This document shows positions 32,947 through 45,482 of a stretch of DNA of 64,000 nucleotides, piece after piece (position 1 is the first letter of the stretch; each line of letters starts with the position of its first letter). Both the position numbers and the translations under genes were made by a program. Location: the NCBI GenBank assembly GCA_026225945.1, contig JAMJFZ010001816.1:3830501-3894500 (forward strand), read 5' to 3'. The notes below the pieces were generated by a model. That model ran no database searches. It had not been told where the DNA came from and saw only the letters and a list, made by a program, of their open reading frames with translations. Source of the stretch: Cricetomys ansorgei (lineage: Eukaryota > Chordata > Mammalia > Rodentia > Nesomyidae).

Positions 32947-34934
32947 TGATTTGGGAGGGGTAAGCAGGGGTAGATGCTGAAGGGGTTTTCTGTTATTCCG
33001 GTTGGTATCCAGTTTTGGAGAGTTGGTAAAAGATTTATGGAAAGGTGGGCCATGAACACGATTTTAAAATAAACAAACAACTCTTGCTAGTTTCCTCTGG
33101 CATGAAGGAAATTCAGACAAGAAATATGAGAAACCAACTACGACTGTGATCGAGCATTTTAAACATGGTGACAGATGCTACATTACCATCTCCATTTTAT
33201 TAAGAGGAAATAAGACTTAAGAGTCACTTGAATCACACAAACCTACAAGCCAGTATAAGGAAAAGCCAAGAAATCACCCCATTTAAAAGTCTGTGCCTTT
33301 AACATTTTTACCATTTCCCAGATTCTAATTTGTTAAATGGAGAGATGTTAGAGAGCTGGTGTGTGAGGCAGCTAAGAAGTCATTGCATGTTGAATAAATA
33401 CGTGGCTTTGGTGGGATTTGGGGCATGCTACTCTCAAATGAGGGAACAGAAGAGGTTGGAAGGCCACCCCCCATCTTTCCCTGCCATTCTACCCTGGAGC
33501 CGATCATAAGACCATTGTTCCAGAAGTGTCCTCCAAATGATCCCCAAAATTCAATGACATAAAGAACACACAGGAATACTAGAAAGAATCTGACCAAATG
33601 ATCCTCCTTAGGTTCCCTCTGGACCAGTCAACTTTAAATCACACTTTCCTAGGGTGGTCGTCTTCTTCGTTAGGCCCACCACAAGAAACACATGTTTCCC
33701 TTTGCCTTTTGGATTTTGTATGTCTGAAAGCCCTGGTATCTTGTAAATTATGCACACATTTGTCTCTTGCTAATCTGTGTCTGATCCAGGGCCCTTCCTG
33801 CAGACTTGGGTGACAGCTGAGAAAAGATGTGTTTCATCTGCTACAAGTTCCGCATGCACAAAACAAAATTTTAAAATGTAACTACAGACAGTAATTGCTG
33901 TAGCCGAGAACAACATGGTCAAGAAGTCAAAGAAAAGTAAGAGGATTTATTCATATAGAAATATGCTAGAGGTATCAGAGATTCTCTGATCTTTTTTAAA
34001 ATAAAGTTTCTAGGAGTAAGTCATTTCAGAAGGGAAGGTCATAGTTACAGAGCAGAATTTAGCAGACTTTAAATTTTGACATGTTTCTCCAATAAACTTT
34101 TAACGATTTCCTTCTTTTGTTTTGTTACACGACAAGATGTAGATGCTCAGCATGTCTACATTCTGCTCATAATCTAATAGAGGCGAAAGTGGATACAGAG
34201 TTGCAGAATCGGATAGTAACCCACTGCTGCTAACGACAGCCTTGAGCAGCTGAGAGTTGTATTAACATTTGTGGAGACAGAGAAAACATTATGACCAGTG
34301 AGCTCCTGTGGCAAATCCATAGAAATATCATATTAATAACATATTAGTGTTTTAAATAATTACTTTTAAGATCCCTAAAAAAAAAATCCCTGGTGAGAGC
34401 TGTAAGCTTAGTCAAATAATGAATATGCCCAGTTTGGTTGGAATTGTATATGAAAGTCATACATTTTTAAATGTCTACTCTGCCAATAAAATTACAATCT
34501 CTGTGTTCCCTCACTTGCCTGCAGAATGGAAGCCTTAATCTGGTGCCAGTGTTCCCTGAGGTAGGATGGCTACAGCCTGTGTTTCCTTAAAAGATCAAAC
34601 TGAGGGACTGGATTGGGAACACATCAGTCTGCCTTCCACTCTGTGAGGAACGGGCTGTTCTCGAGCTGAGCCACGGATCACTTGATTTCTGATTTCAATT
34701 GAAGAGCTGAATTATGTGTAAAGTCTCCTCTGTTCATCACATTATTTGGATTTAAAATCATTTATGCGTGGTCCTTGTTAGGGGAGAAGGCAGTGGAGAC
34801 ATCCCCACTGCATACCTATAGAAAGCTTTATTGGTTGGCTAGAAACTGAAATGTTCTAACTTTAAAAGCCAGGTTATAGTTTCCTGATGTTAATTTTGGC
34901 TGAGTGCATCCATTTATTTTCTCTTTTTTTTGTG
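32947..34934. other. 2-kb repeat-poor stretch, no gene seen
   Basis: No recognised repeat apart from a short A-run (34378-34387). Frames up to 90 codons (33325-33597, minus) have no domain. Confidence 0.45.
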
Positions 34935-35715
34935 TTTCATAATATTTTTATTAATTATGTGAAAATTTCATATAATGCATCACAATCATACCCACTTTCT
35001 ATTGCTCCCAGGTGTACCCTCCACCTCTGTTCCCTCCAAGCAAAACCAAAACCAAAACAAAAATAAAAAAAAAACAACAACAACAGAAAGCAACACACAA
35101 GTCTATTCTATGTTGCTTTATCCTCTTTGGAGCATGTTCAGACTTCCAGATGGTAGACTCTTAAAAGAAACTGAATTCTATCCCCTGCACCCCCACTAGG
35201 CGGCATCAACTGTGAAGAGCTACACCTCAGCATCTCTATCACACTTTTCTTTTTTGGGGAGTGGTGGTGGCGCAGAAGCCCTCAATGCAATACTAGTCTA
35301 ATACTCAGCCATGAATCTGCAGTCTTTGATATCACAGCTACAGAAGCTCTCCCACCCACACCTGATGGTGGCAGAATGGACCTTAGATACCAACATGGGT
35401 TTGGTGGTAGCCCAGATCACAGACTTCAACATGGTCTCCTTCTGTGATGTGGATCACAGGCATCAACAGGCTTTCCAGCCAGAGTGTCGGTCATGGACAT
35501 CAATATGGCCCCCTAGCTGTAGCATGGACCATGGCCATCAACATGGCTTATGGCTGTGGTATGGATCACCGTTATCAACATGGCCTCTGGCTGGAGCATG
35601 GATCACAAACATCAGCACGGTTTCCAGCCATAGCACTGATCTTGGGTATCAACTCGGTCTGGTCCTCAGCAGCAGCAGGGTTCACAGACAAAGGGCAGCC
35701 AATTTAAAAAAAAGA
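34935..35715 (-). mobile_element. L1-associated 3' sequence with degenerate internal tandem repeat
   Basis: Left edge ttttattaattatgtgaaaa, then tttcatataatgcatcacaa, resembles the reversed L1 terminus. From about 35310 a degenerate 27-60 bp unit recurs (atcaacatgg / gcatggatcac / ctggct motifs), which creates the 141-codon plus frame. Such segments occur in muroid L1-related repeats. Family assignment of the right half is tentative. Confidence 0.5.
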
Positions 35716-35732
35716 AGGAACAGAGGGAAGGG

Positions 35733-35790
35733 CTAAAGAGAGGGTAGGAGGGAGGGAGGAAGCAAGGGAGAGAGAGAGAGAGAATATGAA
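35733..35790. repeat. (GGGA)n/(GA)n purine tract
   Basis: gagggagggaggaagc followed by agagagagagagag. Confidence 0.93.
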
Positions 35791-36194
35791 TGAGAATGAA
35801 TTATTTCTCAGGAAAGAATAGATAGGCAGGCACTTTGGGAAGACCCCCAAAATGTACACACGGGTGGGAAATGCAGTTCCAGTTGGACCATTGGCAATAT
35901 ACTAATGAAGTGAGGAGATTATATAATTTCAATACACAAGAAGACAGAGAGTGGTCTCATCACTTCACCTTTTTCTTCATTCATTAAAAAAAAATCAACC
36001 TGTAAATATTATATTAATAACATTTCACAATTTTGATATTTCATCATTTTTCAATAATTTTTATCTTATTTTATGCAAACAAAATTGGTCATCTGCTGCA
36101 TTTTGTCTTTATAACTCAAGAGCAGATGCTTACATTGTGATAGTTGGTTGTAAATGAAAACTGGGCTCTATTAAGAGATACCCAGGTAGCTGGT
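35791..36194. other. Unannotated, no gene seen
   Basis: AT-rich. Nothing recognised. Confidence 0.4.
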
Positions 36195-36590
36195 GTTCCT
36201 ATTTCCTGACTGGTGCTGCCATCGAACGCTCTGCAAAAACAACTTGGGGAAGCAAGAGTTTAGTTGCTTTATAACTACAGTTCACAATCCATCAATCAGA
36301 GAAGTCAGGCAGGAACCTGGAGGCAGGAACCATGGAGGAATGCTGCTTCTGGCTTACTCTCGGACTTGCTCACTAGCTTCCCTGTACAGGCCAGGACCAC
36401 TAGTCTAAAGAATGGGAACATCCATGTTGGACTGGGCTCCCTTGCATCAATTAACAGATGGGATGATTCTTCACAGACATGCCCACAGACCAACCTGGCA
36501 CAGATGGATGTCATTAACGGACAATCTTTTTGCAGGTGATTTCTATTTTGTGCCAAGTTGACAGTTAATGCAAATATGGACTGCTGGTGA
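36195..36590 (-). mobile_element. MaLR-type rodent LTR
   Basis: Reverse landmarks are aacaacttggggaagcaaga, ttagttgctttataactaca, gaacctggaggcaggaacca, tggaggaatgctgcttctgg, ggatgattcttcacagacat and the end ttttgtgccaagttgaca. They match the widespread LTR group whose plus strand begins with a gtcaacttggcac-like motif. Overlapping frames are shadows. Confidence 0.75.
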
Positions 36591-36619
36591 AGCAATATTT
36601 CTGTGTATATATGGATGCT

Positions 36620-37030
36620 TTTGGAGGATATTTATTTGAAGTCAGAGGGCTGAATGAAGAAGATATATTCTGATCCAGTGTGAGTAGGAATCATTCCCAC
36701 TGGAAGAAAAGACCCTGAGAGACTGGAGGGGCAGAGGAAAGGTGAGCTCTCTTTCTTGTATTTTCTTTCCTCTCCCTTGCCTCCAGAACTAGGATGTCCT
36801 TCTCTCTTCATGGGAAGAGAACTCATTCTGGATTCTGCAACCCCAAATCAGTGGCCCCTTAAGGTTTCATGTCTTTATCCTTGAGCAAAATTATACCATT
36901 GTGTTCATTCCTGGTTCTGAAGCTTTGGGATTTTGACTGAGCCTCGTTACTGTCTTCCCTGGTTTTTCAGCACAGAGGATCCGCCATGAGACTTCTAACG
37001 CTCTGCAGTCGTGTATGTTTATCCCCTGAT
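36620..37030 (+). mobile_element. Ancient mammalian LTR (MLT/MER-type)
   Basis: agagggctgaatgaagaaga, then catgggaagagaactcattc-type text, then cctggttctgaagctttggg, tgactgagcctcgttactgt, then gccatgagacttctaacg follows the 3' two thirds of an old mammalian LTR, including the ggacttctcagcct region. Strongly diverged. Confidence 0.5.
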
Positions 37031-39089
37031 AATTTCTTTCTAATATTATCTGCATCTTTACGCAATCGCATACTTTATAATTCAGCCGGTGTCTGGCCAC
37101 GTAGGCAAGAGTGTTCCTTAGGATTCTAGTGTTTCACAGGGACTCTTCCCTCTAGTGGGAGAGTGGTCTGCTTGTAATGCTGAGAAATGATACAGTTTCA
37201 CATGTTTGGTACAAGGAAATCTACTGTCCTGCCACATAGACGTATAGAACACCAATCACGTATAATGCATGATATTTAATCATGTTAACAAATAATAACA
37301 TTGTTGGCTTATATAATCATTATTCGGTAAATTTTATTATTATTTTAGAGAATCATATCTACTTGCAGAAAGATTTCTGTAAAACATCTCTTATTGATAT
37401 TGAATCATCGAGAAATGCATTTTAAAACACTTCTTTGCTATACATACATAATTTTTTACCATTTATTAAATTTGTATATTAATGAGATGGATGTTCATGA
37501 TTATTTGTACATGAAAAAATGTATCTTTAAGAAAATCTTTGAGTGTTTCACATATGTATATAATGAGTTTCAACAAATTTTATCCCCATGTCCCAAGTAC
37601 TATATATTGTGCTGGCAGCAGTCACATCTATAGGATATCATACACATAATGTCTCTTGGTTGCATCAAGACAACAGATTAGGTGATTGACCTATACCATT
37701 TAAGCTTGTATGAATACATGTGGTGATGGTTGCATGATGATTAAATTGTCCAACGATACATTTCCGATATTTCCTATCACTAATAAAATACAACTATATG
37801 CCCTATGGGTTCTGTCTCTCCAGATACTCCAGAGTATAGATGTGCAATATGGTTTAAAATATTTTAAAACAAAATAATTGGCTAGAGTTTGTAAAAGAGA
37901 AGATTAGATAAATGAGAAATTAACATATTAATGAACGTACTTATAAGTTAGCCAACATGGTTACAAAGCTGAAAACGCCCATCATTGGCAGTCAGCAAAC
38001 TAGATAATGGGTTGATCCTGAAGGCAGGAGCAGAAGAGAAGAGCTCTGGACGGCAATGTAGAGACACCACTAGACACGGTTCTAGTCAGTCCTTCAACAG
38101 ATTGGCGAAACCCACTCATGCTGGGAAGGACAATCTGTTTTATCCATTCTATGAATTCAAATGTTAGTCTTATCTAGAAACACCAGATACATCCAGGATG
38201 TTTGACCAGATAGCTGGGTACTCTTTGGTCCAGTAAAGTTGACATGAGCATTTGTTATACGACACAATGTTTTTTACTTGCATACACTTAAATCTTATTA
38301 ATATATTACTACTACTAAATTATTCTTCAACAAGATATTGTGATTATCTTCTAATGTAAGCAATGTTATAATGAACATCTGAATAAATAACTCTAGTTAT
38401 TTGCCATAAATATGTGCAGAGTATGTCCATATCTGCAGATACAATGGAGAGTTGTCTTCTTGCTCATCTTTGCCCCCTCTCATGACCTTCCTCCCTTCAC
38501 ATTAAGTGTCTAATGTGATCTAGTCTAATGAACCCTTCACTTCAATCCTCTTCCCCAAGAATGAAAACCAGATCAAACTGGTCAATCGGAGGAATTAATC
38601 TCATGGCACAGGAATGACTCAGAGGTAGTTATGGAAACCATGAGCAGTGACTCGCAGGGTGGCCTGAGACTTTGTTGCTGGACCAATCAGGGAAGACAGA
38701 CATTTTATGTTGAGACTGCTGAACTGTGTGGATCTGATACAGCGTTACAGCGGTTACCGCATAAGCCTTGTGGATGGAATATCTCCACAGAATGAGATCA
38801 GTATAGAGAAGGAAAGGGGTTAAAAATGCAAAGAAAGATACATGTCTTTATTGAGTCCTTAAGCAGTGTTGCCCATTTTAAAATTAATCTTCAAATTCTC
38901 ACTCAAGCTAATAGGTCTACTTCCTATGAATAAATTATTTTGAATCATAGATCTTTCCTTTACAGACTGTAAGAAATTAAATAACTGGCTAAGTAATATT
39001 ATCATGCTCATTTTAAAAGTTGTATTCTTTCATAATTTTTACAGCTAAAACTGTAAATAATAGCTCTAAAATGAAAAATATAAATAACA
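37031..39089. other. 2-kb AT-rich stretch, no gene seen
   Basis: No confident repeat. 38255-38420 has weak reversed L1ME-like text (caatgttataatgaacatct). Frames up to 79 codons carry no domain. Confidence 0.45.
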
Positions 39090-39185
39090 ATAACAAGAAT
39101 AATAACAGCATTAGCAATAAACATTTAACTGAATACTACTCTGTGCCGGAACTAAATCTAGACTTACATTTGCCAGAGTTAATTG
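39090..39185 (-). mobile_element. L2/MIR 3' relic
   Basis: aataacaagaataataacag, then aaacatttaactgaatacta, then ctctgtgccggaac fits the reverse of the shared L2/MIR tail (catttattgagcacttactatgtgcc). Too short to distinguish the two. Confidence 0.42.
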
Positions 39186-40689
39186 TACATGTATTTATTT
39201 TCCATCCCTACATATGCTCATTGGCTACTAAGGAATATTGACATAGGCATTAGAGAATGAGTATAGTCCCATGTATACACAATAAATCATGGACTGCAAA
39301 TTATCTCGTATGTCTTTACTTTTCTCTTAAACTTTTAACATAAAACAACCTGCTTACCTATTAGTCACTAAAGAAACTGAACAACATGAAATGAATATAA
39401 CACAATGACTTACTAAATCATCATTATTTGTCTTCATACATAAACCTTCTGATACTATAGAGACAATGTTTACTATTCACATGAGAGCAACGCTATGATG
39501 CAGGGAGTTCTTCAGACACTCAGACAAGCAGGGCGGCAGGATTGCTTTCTGTGCAGTGGGACATTCAATCACCTTGACTGGTGCAACAGGTATCATTTTC
39601 TTGTGGAAGATGCTGGTGCATCTGCAGACATTTTGAACTGTGACCCCACACCATTATTTGTGAATTCAGGCTCAAAGAGTCTCCTTACCTTCAGCATTGG
39701 CTTCCAGGGGTTTGGGTGTGGCCATTCAGAAAATTTGTGGGCTGTATTTGGAAAAGAGGCAATCATATTCCCTCCCCATCCCACTGGCAAGAGCTCAGTT
39801 CTAAATATCTAAATATTGTGGTGGCTTCCAACTGTAGCCCACTGTAGAACACTCAGGAAAAGGGGTAAAAGGATTCAGTTGCAGGCTGCCAGTAGTATTC
39901 CACAGCTAAAAGCTAAAGCACAGAGCATCATGTACACATTTATAGAAACATGGAAAAATATTGACTCAGATGAAATAAACTATAGATTACTATTGTGTTT
40001 TACTTTGTCTCTTGAACATGATGCTGTGGCTCTTCTAAATTAGTCTTAAAGAGAATCAAATCTGTTAAATAAAATTTATTGTTATTAAGAAGTTTAAAGT
40101 TATTGCAAAAATTTTTATCACATTATTTTTCTCTGGACCTTTGTGCCTTACCTCATTTCATTTTGACACCCTTCTATAACAAAACGAAACAAAAGAAAAC
40201 AAAGCAAAACAAAACACAGACTTTAGAGGTAAGAAGACCCGATTCACCATACTGATTCCTATTTATGTGGTATCAGGTATGAAAGAAATCATGAACAAGT
40301 TTAGATCCTCAGGGATGTACTTCAATAATTGCTACTGCAGGCAAATGACCTCTTACTCTAATTAATAAAACATGCCAGCTGGAAATAAATCATATAATCT
40401 GGGAGTGCATAAGTTGTGGTTGCTAAAGTATTTGAAAAAATCATTATTCTTTAAATGCAATTAAAAATAATTTAATGCAACAAGTGACATCACACAATGA
40501 GATCATTGTTCAAATATATCTGAGATTAGTGAGAGTGAGGGAATGCAAATACTAATTTTCACTGCAAGCTGAATTTGATTTTTCACGAGAATGACAAAAA
40601 GTTCTTAAGGTATTGCTATGCCTTAAAAGATGGATGAGAATAATGAAGAATGATGCAGAAATAGGCAAAGACTTATACAAGTCTGCACA
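39186..40689. other. 1.5-kb stretch, no gene seen
   Basis: Includes the 105-codon plus frame at 39495-39812, which has no recognised domain, and an (AAAAC)n run at 40181-40215. 40430-40620 is repeat-free with an octamer ATGCAAAT (40543-40550); see findings. Confidence 0.45.
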
Positions 40690-40943
40690 TTTGAGTGAAC
40701 ATGTGTGTGCAAGCACATTTATGTGCATGCATATGCATGTGTAATACTGGGTATGTATTTGGGTTCATAAGTACACAAGTATTTTATGTTCATTTACATG
40801 TGTGTTTATGTGAGTGTGTATGTGTGGACATATGTGCATGCATATGGACAAGTGGTTGATCTTGTTTGTACATAAGTATGACCCCATGGCTATGATAGTA
40901 TTTGCACTAGTTCATTCATGAGTGTGTGTTCATGTTAGTACAT
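40690..40943. repeat. Degenerate TG/TGCATG tract, left part
   Basis: Rich in gtgtgtgc, tgcatgcatatgcatg and atgtgtg motifs. Continues after the LTR insertion at 41299-41810. Confidence 0.85.
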
Positions 40944-41298
40944 TGTGGTGGTTTAAAGGAAAATGTCTCCAGTTGGCTCTGAGTGGAACTATTAGGAGGT
41001 ATGGCCTTCTTGGCATAGGTGTGGCCTTATTAGAGGAAGTGTGTCGCTGGGAGTGGGTTTTGCCATTTCAGAAGCTCAAGCCAGCTAGTGTCATTGTCTC
41101 TTCCTGATGTCTGTGGATCCGGATGTAGAACTCTTGGCTTCTTCTCCAGAACCATGCGTGCCTGCCTGCCACCATGCTTCCCACCATGCTGACAATGGAT
41201 TAAACGTCTGAACTGTAAGCCAGCCCCAATTAAATGCTTTCCTTTATAAGAGTTGCTGTGGTCATGCTGTCTCTTCATAGCAATGAAACCCTAAAGCA
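40944..41298 (+). mobile_element. ORR1-type MaLR solo LTR
   Basis: 355 bases with TG...CA ends. Landmarks in order are tgtggtggtttaaaggaaaa, taggaggtatggccttcttg, gaggaagtgtgtcgctggga, tccggatgtagaactcttgg, agaaccatgcgtgcctgcct, gtaagccagccccaattaaa (polyadenylation region) and agttgctgtggtcatgctgt. It has no internal sequence, so it is a solo LTR. It sits inside the TG tract. Confidence 0.9.
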
Positions 41299-41637
41299 CG
41301 TAATTGTTTTCATTTTAGTGTGCATATGTGTGTATCTGTATGTATCTGCACATGCATTTCTGTATGTATGCATATGCATTTGTGTATGCAAGTGTTTGGC
41401 TATGCATGTCTGCAGGTATATTCACTCCTGTGAATGCCTATGTGCATGTTTCAGTTTCTTTGTGTGAGTGTGCACTTGTATAAGGATGTACACATGTGTA
41501 TGCATTTGTCATGTATTTGTGCATGTGTATGTGTAGTTATGTGGGTGGGTGCGGGCTCATATGTGCATGTATATGTACGGGTTGATGCATATAGGCTTAT
41601 GCAAGTATATTAGTGCATTAATGTATGTGTTTGTATA

Positions 41638-41684
<47 letters not shown>

Positions 41685-41810
41685 ATGTATGTGCCTGTGA
41701 GTGCATGTCTGTGTTTTGGGGGCATGAACCTTTACATATGCAATTGCATGATTGTGTGTGTGTTTTTTTCTGTGTTTGTTTGTGTGCCCATATGTTTGCA
41801 TATGCCTATA
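41299..41810. repeat. Degenerate TG/TGCATG tract, right part, with pure (TG)18
   Basis: Same motif set as 40690-40943. A pure TG run lies at 41640-41676. The Cys/Val-rich plus frames here are products of the repeat. Confidence 0.92.
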
Positions 41811-41974
41811 GAGGTTAAAGATTAAATCAAGTGTCATTGCTCTCCACTACATATTTTTTTATAAACAGAGTTTACTGAACTTGAATCACTCTCTGCAACT
41901 CATGCTTGCAAATCAAGTAATTTACTGACATCATCCCCTAGCTTGGCTCATGAGTTGTATTTGGTTTTAGCATT

Positions 41975-42185
41975 TAAAAATTCTTTTCTTCTCTCATATA
42001 ATGCATTCCAACACCGTTCCTCCCTCCCTTTACTCCTACCATCTCCCCTATCTTCCCTCCCCCACCTCTGCCTCCCCTCAAGATAGAGCAATCTTCCCAA
42101 GGGTTACTGCTGAAACCTTGTACAACAAGATGGAACAGGGTAAGGCACAATTCCCTACTTCAAGGTTGGACTAGGCAACAAGTTT
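41975..42185 (-). mobile_element. L1 (Lx-like) 3' region fragment
   Basis: tctcatataatgcattccaa, then a C-rich block (42021-42078), then agatagagcaatcttcccaa, then gttggactaggcaacaagtt matches the reversed rodent L1 segment with a tccctcc-rich part and a ctaagcaaggt motif. Confidence 0.55.
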
Positions 42186-42209
42186 TAAGGGCATTATTTA
42201 AAAAAACTT

Positions 42210-42345
42210 ACATTAAAAAATAAGATCTTGCTCTGTAGCCTCACTGTCCTCTCCCTGGCTTGGCACTCTGAATGCTGGGGTGACATGTATGTGACATGTA
42301 CGTACTACCATGCCTGAAATGTATGTACTACCATGCCTGCCCATT
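42210..42345 (-). mobile_element. B1 fragment with duplicated 22-bp end
   Basis: aagatcttgctctgtagcct is B1 left-monomer-like text reversed. The element ends in two copies of atgtatgtactaccatgcct-type sequence (42296-42317 and 42318-42339), a small tandem duplication of the B1 5' end. Confidence 0.6.
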
Positions 42346-44418
42346 GAAGCTACATTTTAGCAATGTCTCTAAAGCCTCTGAAAGCCAGACAAGTCAAGAT
42401 AAGCTACTAAAATCAGAGCATACTCCCACAAAATTCAGTTTCCTCTCCCAAAAGCTAAGAGTGTGTTCATTTGCTAGAACCTTGAGTAAGATCATCTGCA
42501 GGCATGACAGAGTGATTCTCAAAATATAGTCACCACGGAATCTTGCTTTTAAAAGAAACAAAAAGGCCTTCCTTTAAATCTACACATTACCACTTCTAGC
42601 ATTTCCACTATGAGATATAAGATAATATTAAATGAATAGTCTCATTTTGGTTTTATTAACAAATTCATGAAAGAATCTTTCAAAGATTTGTGTCTCCTTC
42701 TCGCTGTTCAAAAACCAGTGTCACCCTGTAGATCCATGATGTTCCATGTCACTTTTTCTATAAACTTCCATATCAGTAACTCCATATTTATCATCTCATT
42801 TATTCAGGTTCAAGTTGCAAACCACATATTCTAATGAATGAATCTAGACTGAGATATTAAGAGTGAAGATTAGAGAGGTGATTTTTGGTGGTAAATCTAT
42901 CTAACCTGAAACTTGCAGTGTGCTCATTTTTTTGTTTGTTTGTATGTTTTGTTTTTGTTTTTACAAGCGTGCCTAGTAGTTTTGGCTTTCGTAAGAACTA
43001 TGATTTGAATTGCATCCGATTTTTTCTGCTGGTGGTTGTGTGCTTTATGTAGCTTTGGGTAGACCAAAGGAAACTTGTTTTTTTTTTTTTTTTGTGGCAA
43101 GGGAAAATGTTTAATTAGTTGCTCAGTCTAGTGGCTCTATATTAGTAATTTTGGAAAGAGTAGCAGTAAAGAGAATTGTGGTGCGGTGGCACCATGAGCC
43201 TACAGGGACATCTATCCCATTTTTAGAACCCTTTAAATTCAAAGTGATATTTAAATAAATGAGAGAAAAGTTATGAAAGACTAGCCAAGGTTTCATAGTC
43301 AAAAATTCCTTTCCCTGATCAAAGAGTTGCTGAACCAAAATACAAGAGTTTAAATAAGTCATTTTTGAGACAGGAGCACTTCTTGTGGATAGACTAAAAT
43401 ATTTGCACTCCTTCCTTGAGGTCATTTGAAGTTCTCATGAAGACAAATGGTTTGGCAGGAGGAAGAGTCCACTGAAATGTTGACTTTACCAATTTCACAC
43501 CGCCCTTTCTTTGCTGCTAACGTAGGTTTATTTCACACTTTGGCATAAGGCATCTCTCCTAAGGTTAAAGTAGAGCTCAGAACATAAAGGCAGAATAAAT
43601 TTTAGTTAAACACTTATGCTGCTTGTGTAGTTATAGCACACACAAAACATTTATGGAGGTCACTGCAAACATTATTTTTGCTTCATGATCAAGTCGTTTC
43701 AGTGTAGTTGAGCAAACTAAGTGTCTAAGTGTCACATGTGACTTAAACCATCCTATGGCTCTTACTTTTCTAAAATAAAATTTAATTTGAATCCAAAAGA
43801 AAAAAAAACAGAAGAAATTCATTCCAGTGTTTTGAAAATGAAAGATAAAAATGTTTATTTTTGCCAGGCAAAATTAAATCTCCGTTATGGGAAGAACACT
43901 GTGAAATGGGAAATTCCATAGGCAGATGGATGGCCTTATGTAGACAAAATAGAACAGCTGATAAAAATGTTGTGCTTTGGTGTAAGGCAGACACATCGGG
44001 TACACATGGCAGCTTCTAGTTCTCTTCTTTTCAAATGTTTATCTTTCTTGTGAAATTTGAAATAGTTTTTTTTTTTTGAACAGCAAATGTATCTTAAATT
44101 GCTTTCCTTATTTTTTCTAGTATTTGCCTGTGTTTTCCTTGTCTTCATTCTAGCTCTTATCTTTGAGTTCTTGAGCATTTATCTACCATTTTAAGTTCAT
44201 TGTCTTGAATTTAATCTAAGTCTCTTTTCTCAGAGACCATTAATATGGGAGGAGACATTGTTTTGGTAGGGCCTAGGCATCCTGAGTCAGGTGGGTGGTT
44301 GAGTTTTGGGTGTGAATATCTGTCCTACCATCATTCAGTGGGAGTTTGTATCTGTTTTCTGAGGTTTGGGATCAGCTAGATGGTGCTATGGTCCAGTATT
44401 GGAGCAGTTCAGTACTGA
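42346..44418. other. 2-kb repeat-poor stretch, no gene seen
   Basis: T-runs (42930-42960, 43078-43094, 44066-44078) only. Minus frames up to 100 codons (43123-43425) lack domain content. Confidence 0.45.
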
Positions 44419-45482
44419 TGTGTGTGATGGCTATTCTTGATTGTCAACTTGACTACATTTGGAATTAACTAAAACTGAAGCATCTGGGTGCCCCTGTGAA
44501 GGTTTTTTTTTTTTTCTTAATTAAATAATTGAAGTGGGAAGATCCAGTTTTAACCTGGACCTTTTGATGTGGAAAAGAACACTTTTAGTCCAGATCTTTT
44601 GAGGTGGAAAAATAAACTTTTAATCTGAACCACACTTTCTGCTGGGAATTTATATCAAGGGTATGGAAGAAAGGAGCTCTTTTTCTTTCTTTGCTTGTTT
44701 GCTCTCATTCTCACTGGCAAGTCCATTCCTTCACTGGCCCTAGAGCCTACTTCTTCAGGATTTGGGAGTATGCTGAAGACCAGCTGAGACATCCAGCCTC
44801 ACGGACAGAACACCTACTGGATTCTTGAACTTTTTGTTGGTACACATCTATTGTTAGACTAGCTGGATCACAGCCTGTAAGCAACTCTAATAAATCCCAG
44901 TATTCAGAAAGCAATTGTAGTCCATGCCCTTAATCCCTAGAAAAAACAGTAGAAGCAGACACAGGAAGCAAAACTCAGGAGTCAGAGTCACACAGTCAGT
45001 GACATCTAAGATGAGTCAGAGAGTGAATGGCAGACAAAGTGCCTAATCAGAGGAAGAGTTAGCCGAGTAAGGACATGCCCAACTCTCACGCAAAAAGGCA
45101 GGCTCTCTGCTCAGTTTAGAAGAGTTACATAGGAATTACACAGAAGCAGTTAGTTTGAGTCAGTTAACTGAGAAGACATAAGAGTCAGTAGAAGGGTCAG
45201 TAAGAAGAGTCAGTTCAACAGTTAGTGGAGATGCAGGTTGAAGAGTCAGTTAAAGAAGAGTCAGACTTCAGAAGGAGCTAGTCAGAGTGACTCAACAGTA
45301 GGTCTGGGAAGGCTAAGGCTGAAGCCTTCTGGTTCTGGGCTAGCAGTTAAATATTCTAGATTGTATAAAGGCTGAAGTCTTCCAGTTCAAGGCTTAAGTG
45401 TAGATTGTAAAGAGTACAAAATACTCAAGAGCTCCACATTTACAACAACACTGTTCCTCTAGAGAATCCCGAGTAATATAAA
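44419..45482 (+). mobile_element. Composite rodent retroelement with AGTCAGT-rich middle
   Basis: The left part is a well-known rodent LTR-like repeat: tgatggctattcttgattgt, caacttgactacatttggaa, then agtggga / ggtggaa units. It continues with gcaagtccattccttcactg, then ctgaagaccagctgagacat and aactctaataaatcccag. The right edge (ttcctctagagaatcccgag) is the normal end of that repeat. Between 44905 and 45450 lies a block with many gagtcag units. Family name unresolved (RMER/MaLR-like). Confidence 0.65.

Noticed and set aside
38255..38420. L1ME fragment on minus strand
   Set aside because: Only one short block (caatgttataatgaacatct) resembles L1; not colinear enough to call.
39495..39812. Possible exon or processed pseudogene with 105 codons
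   Set aside because: No poly(A) tail, target duplication, splice signals in sensible phase, or recognisable protein family.
41549..41818. Cysteine-rich secreted peptide frame
   Set aside because: The Cys/Val periodicity is produced by TG repeats.
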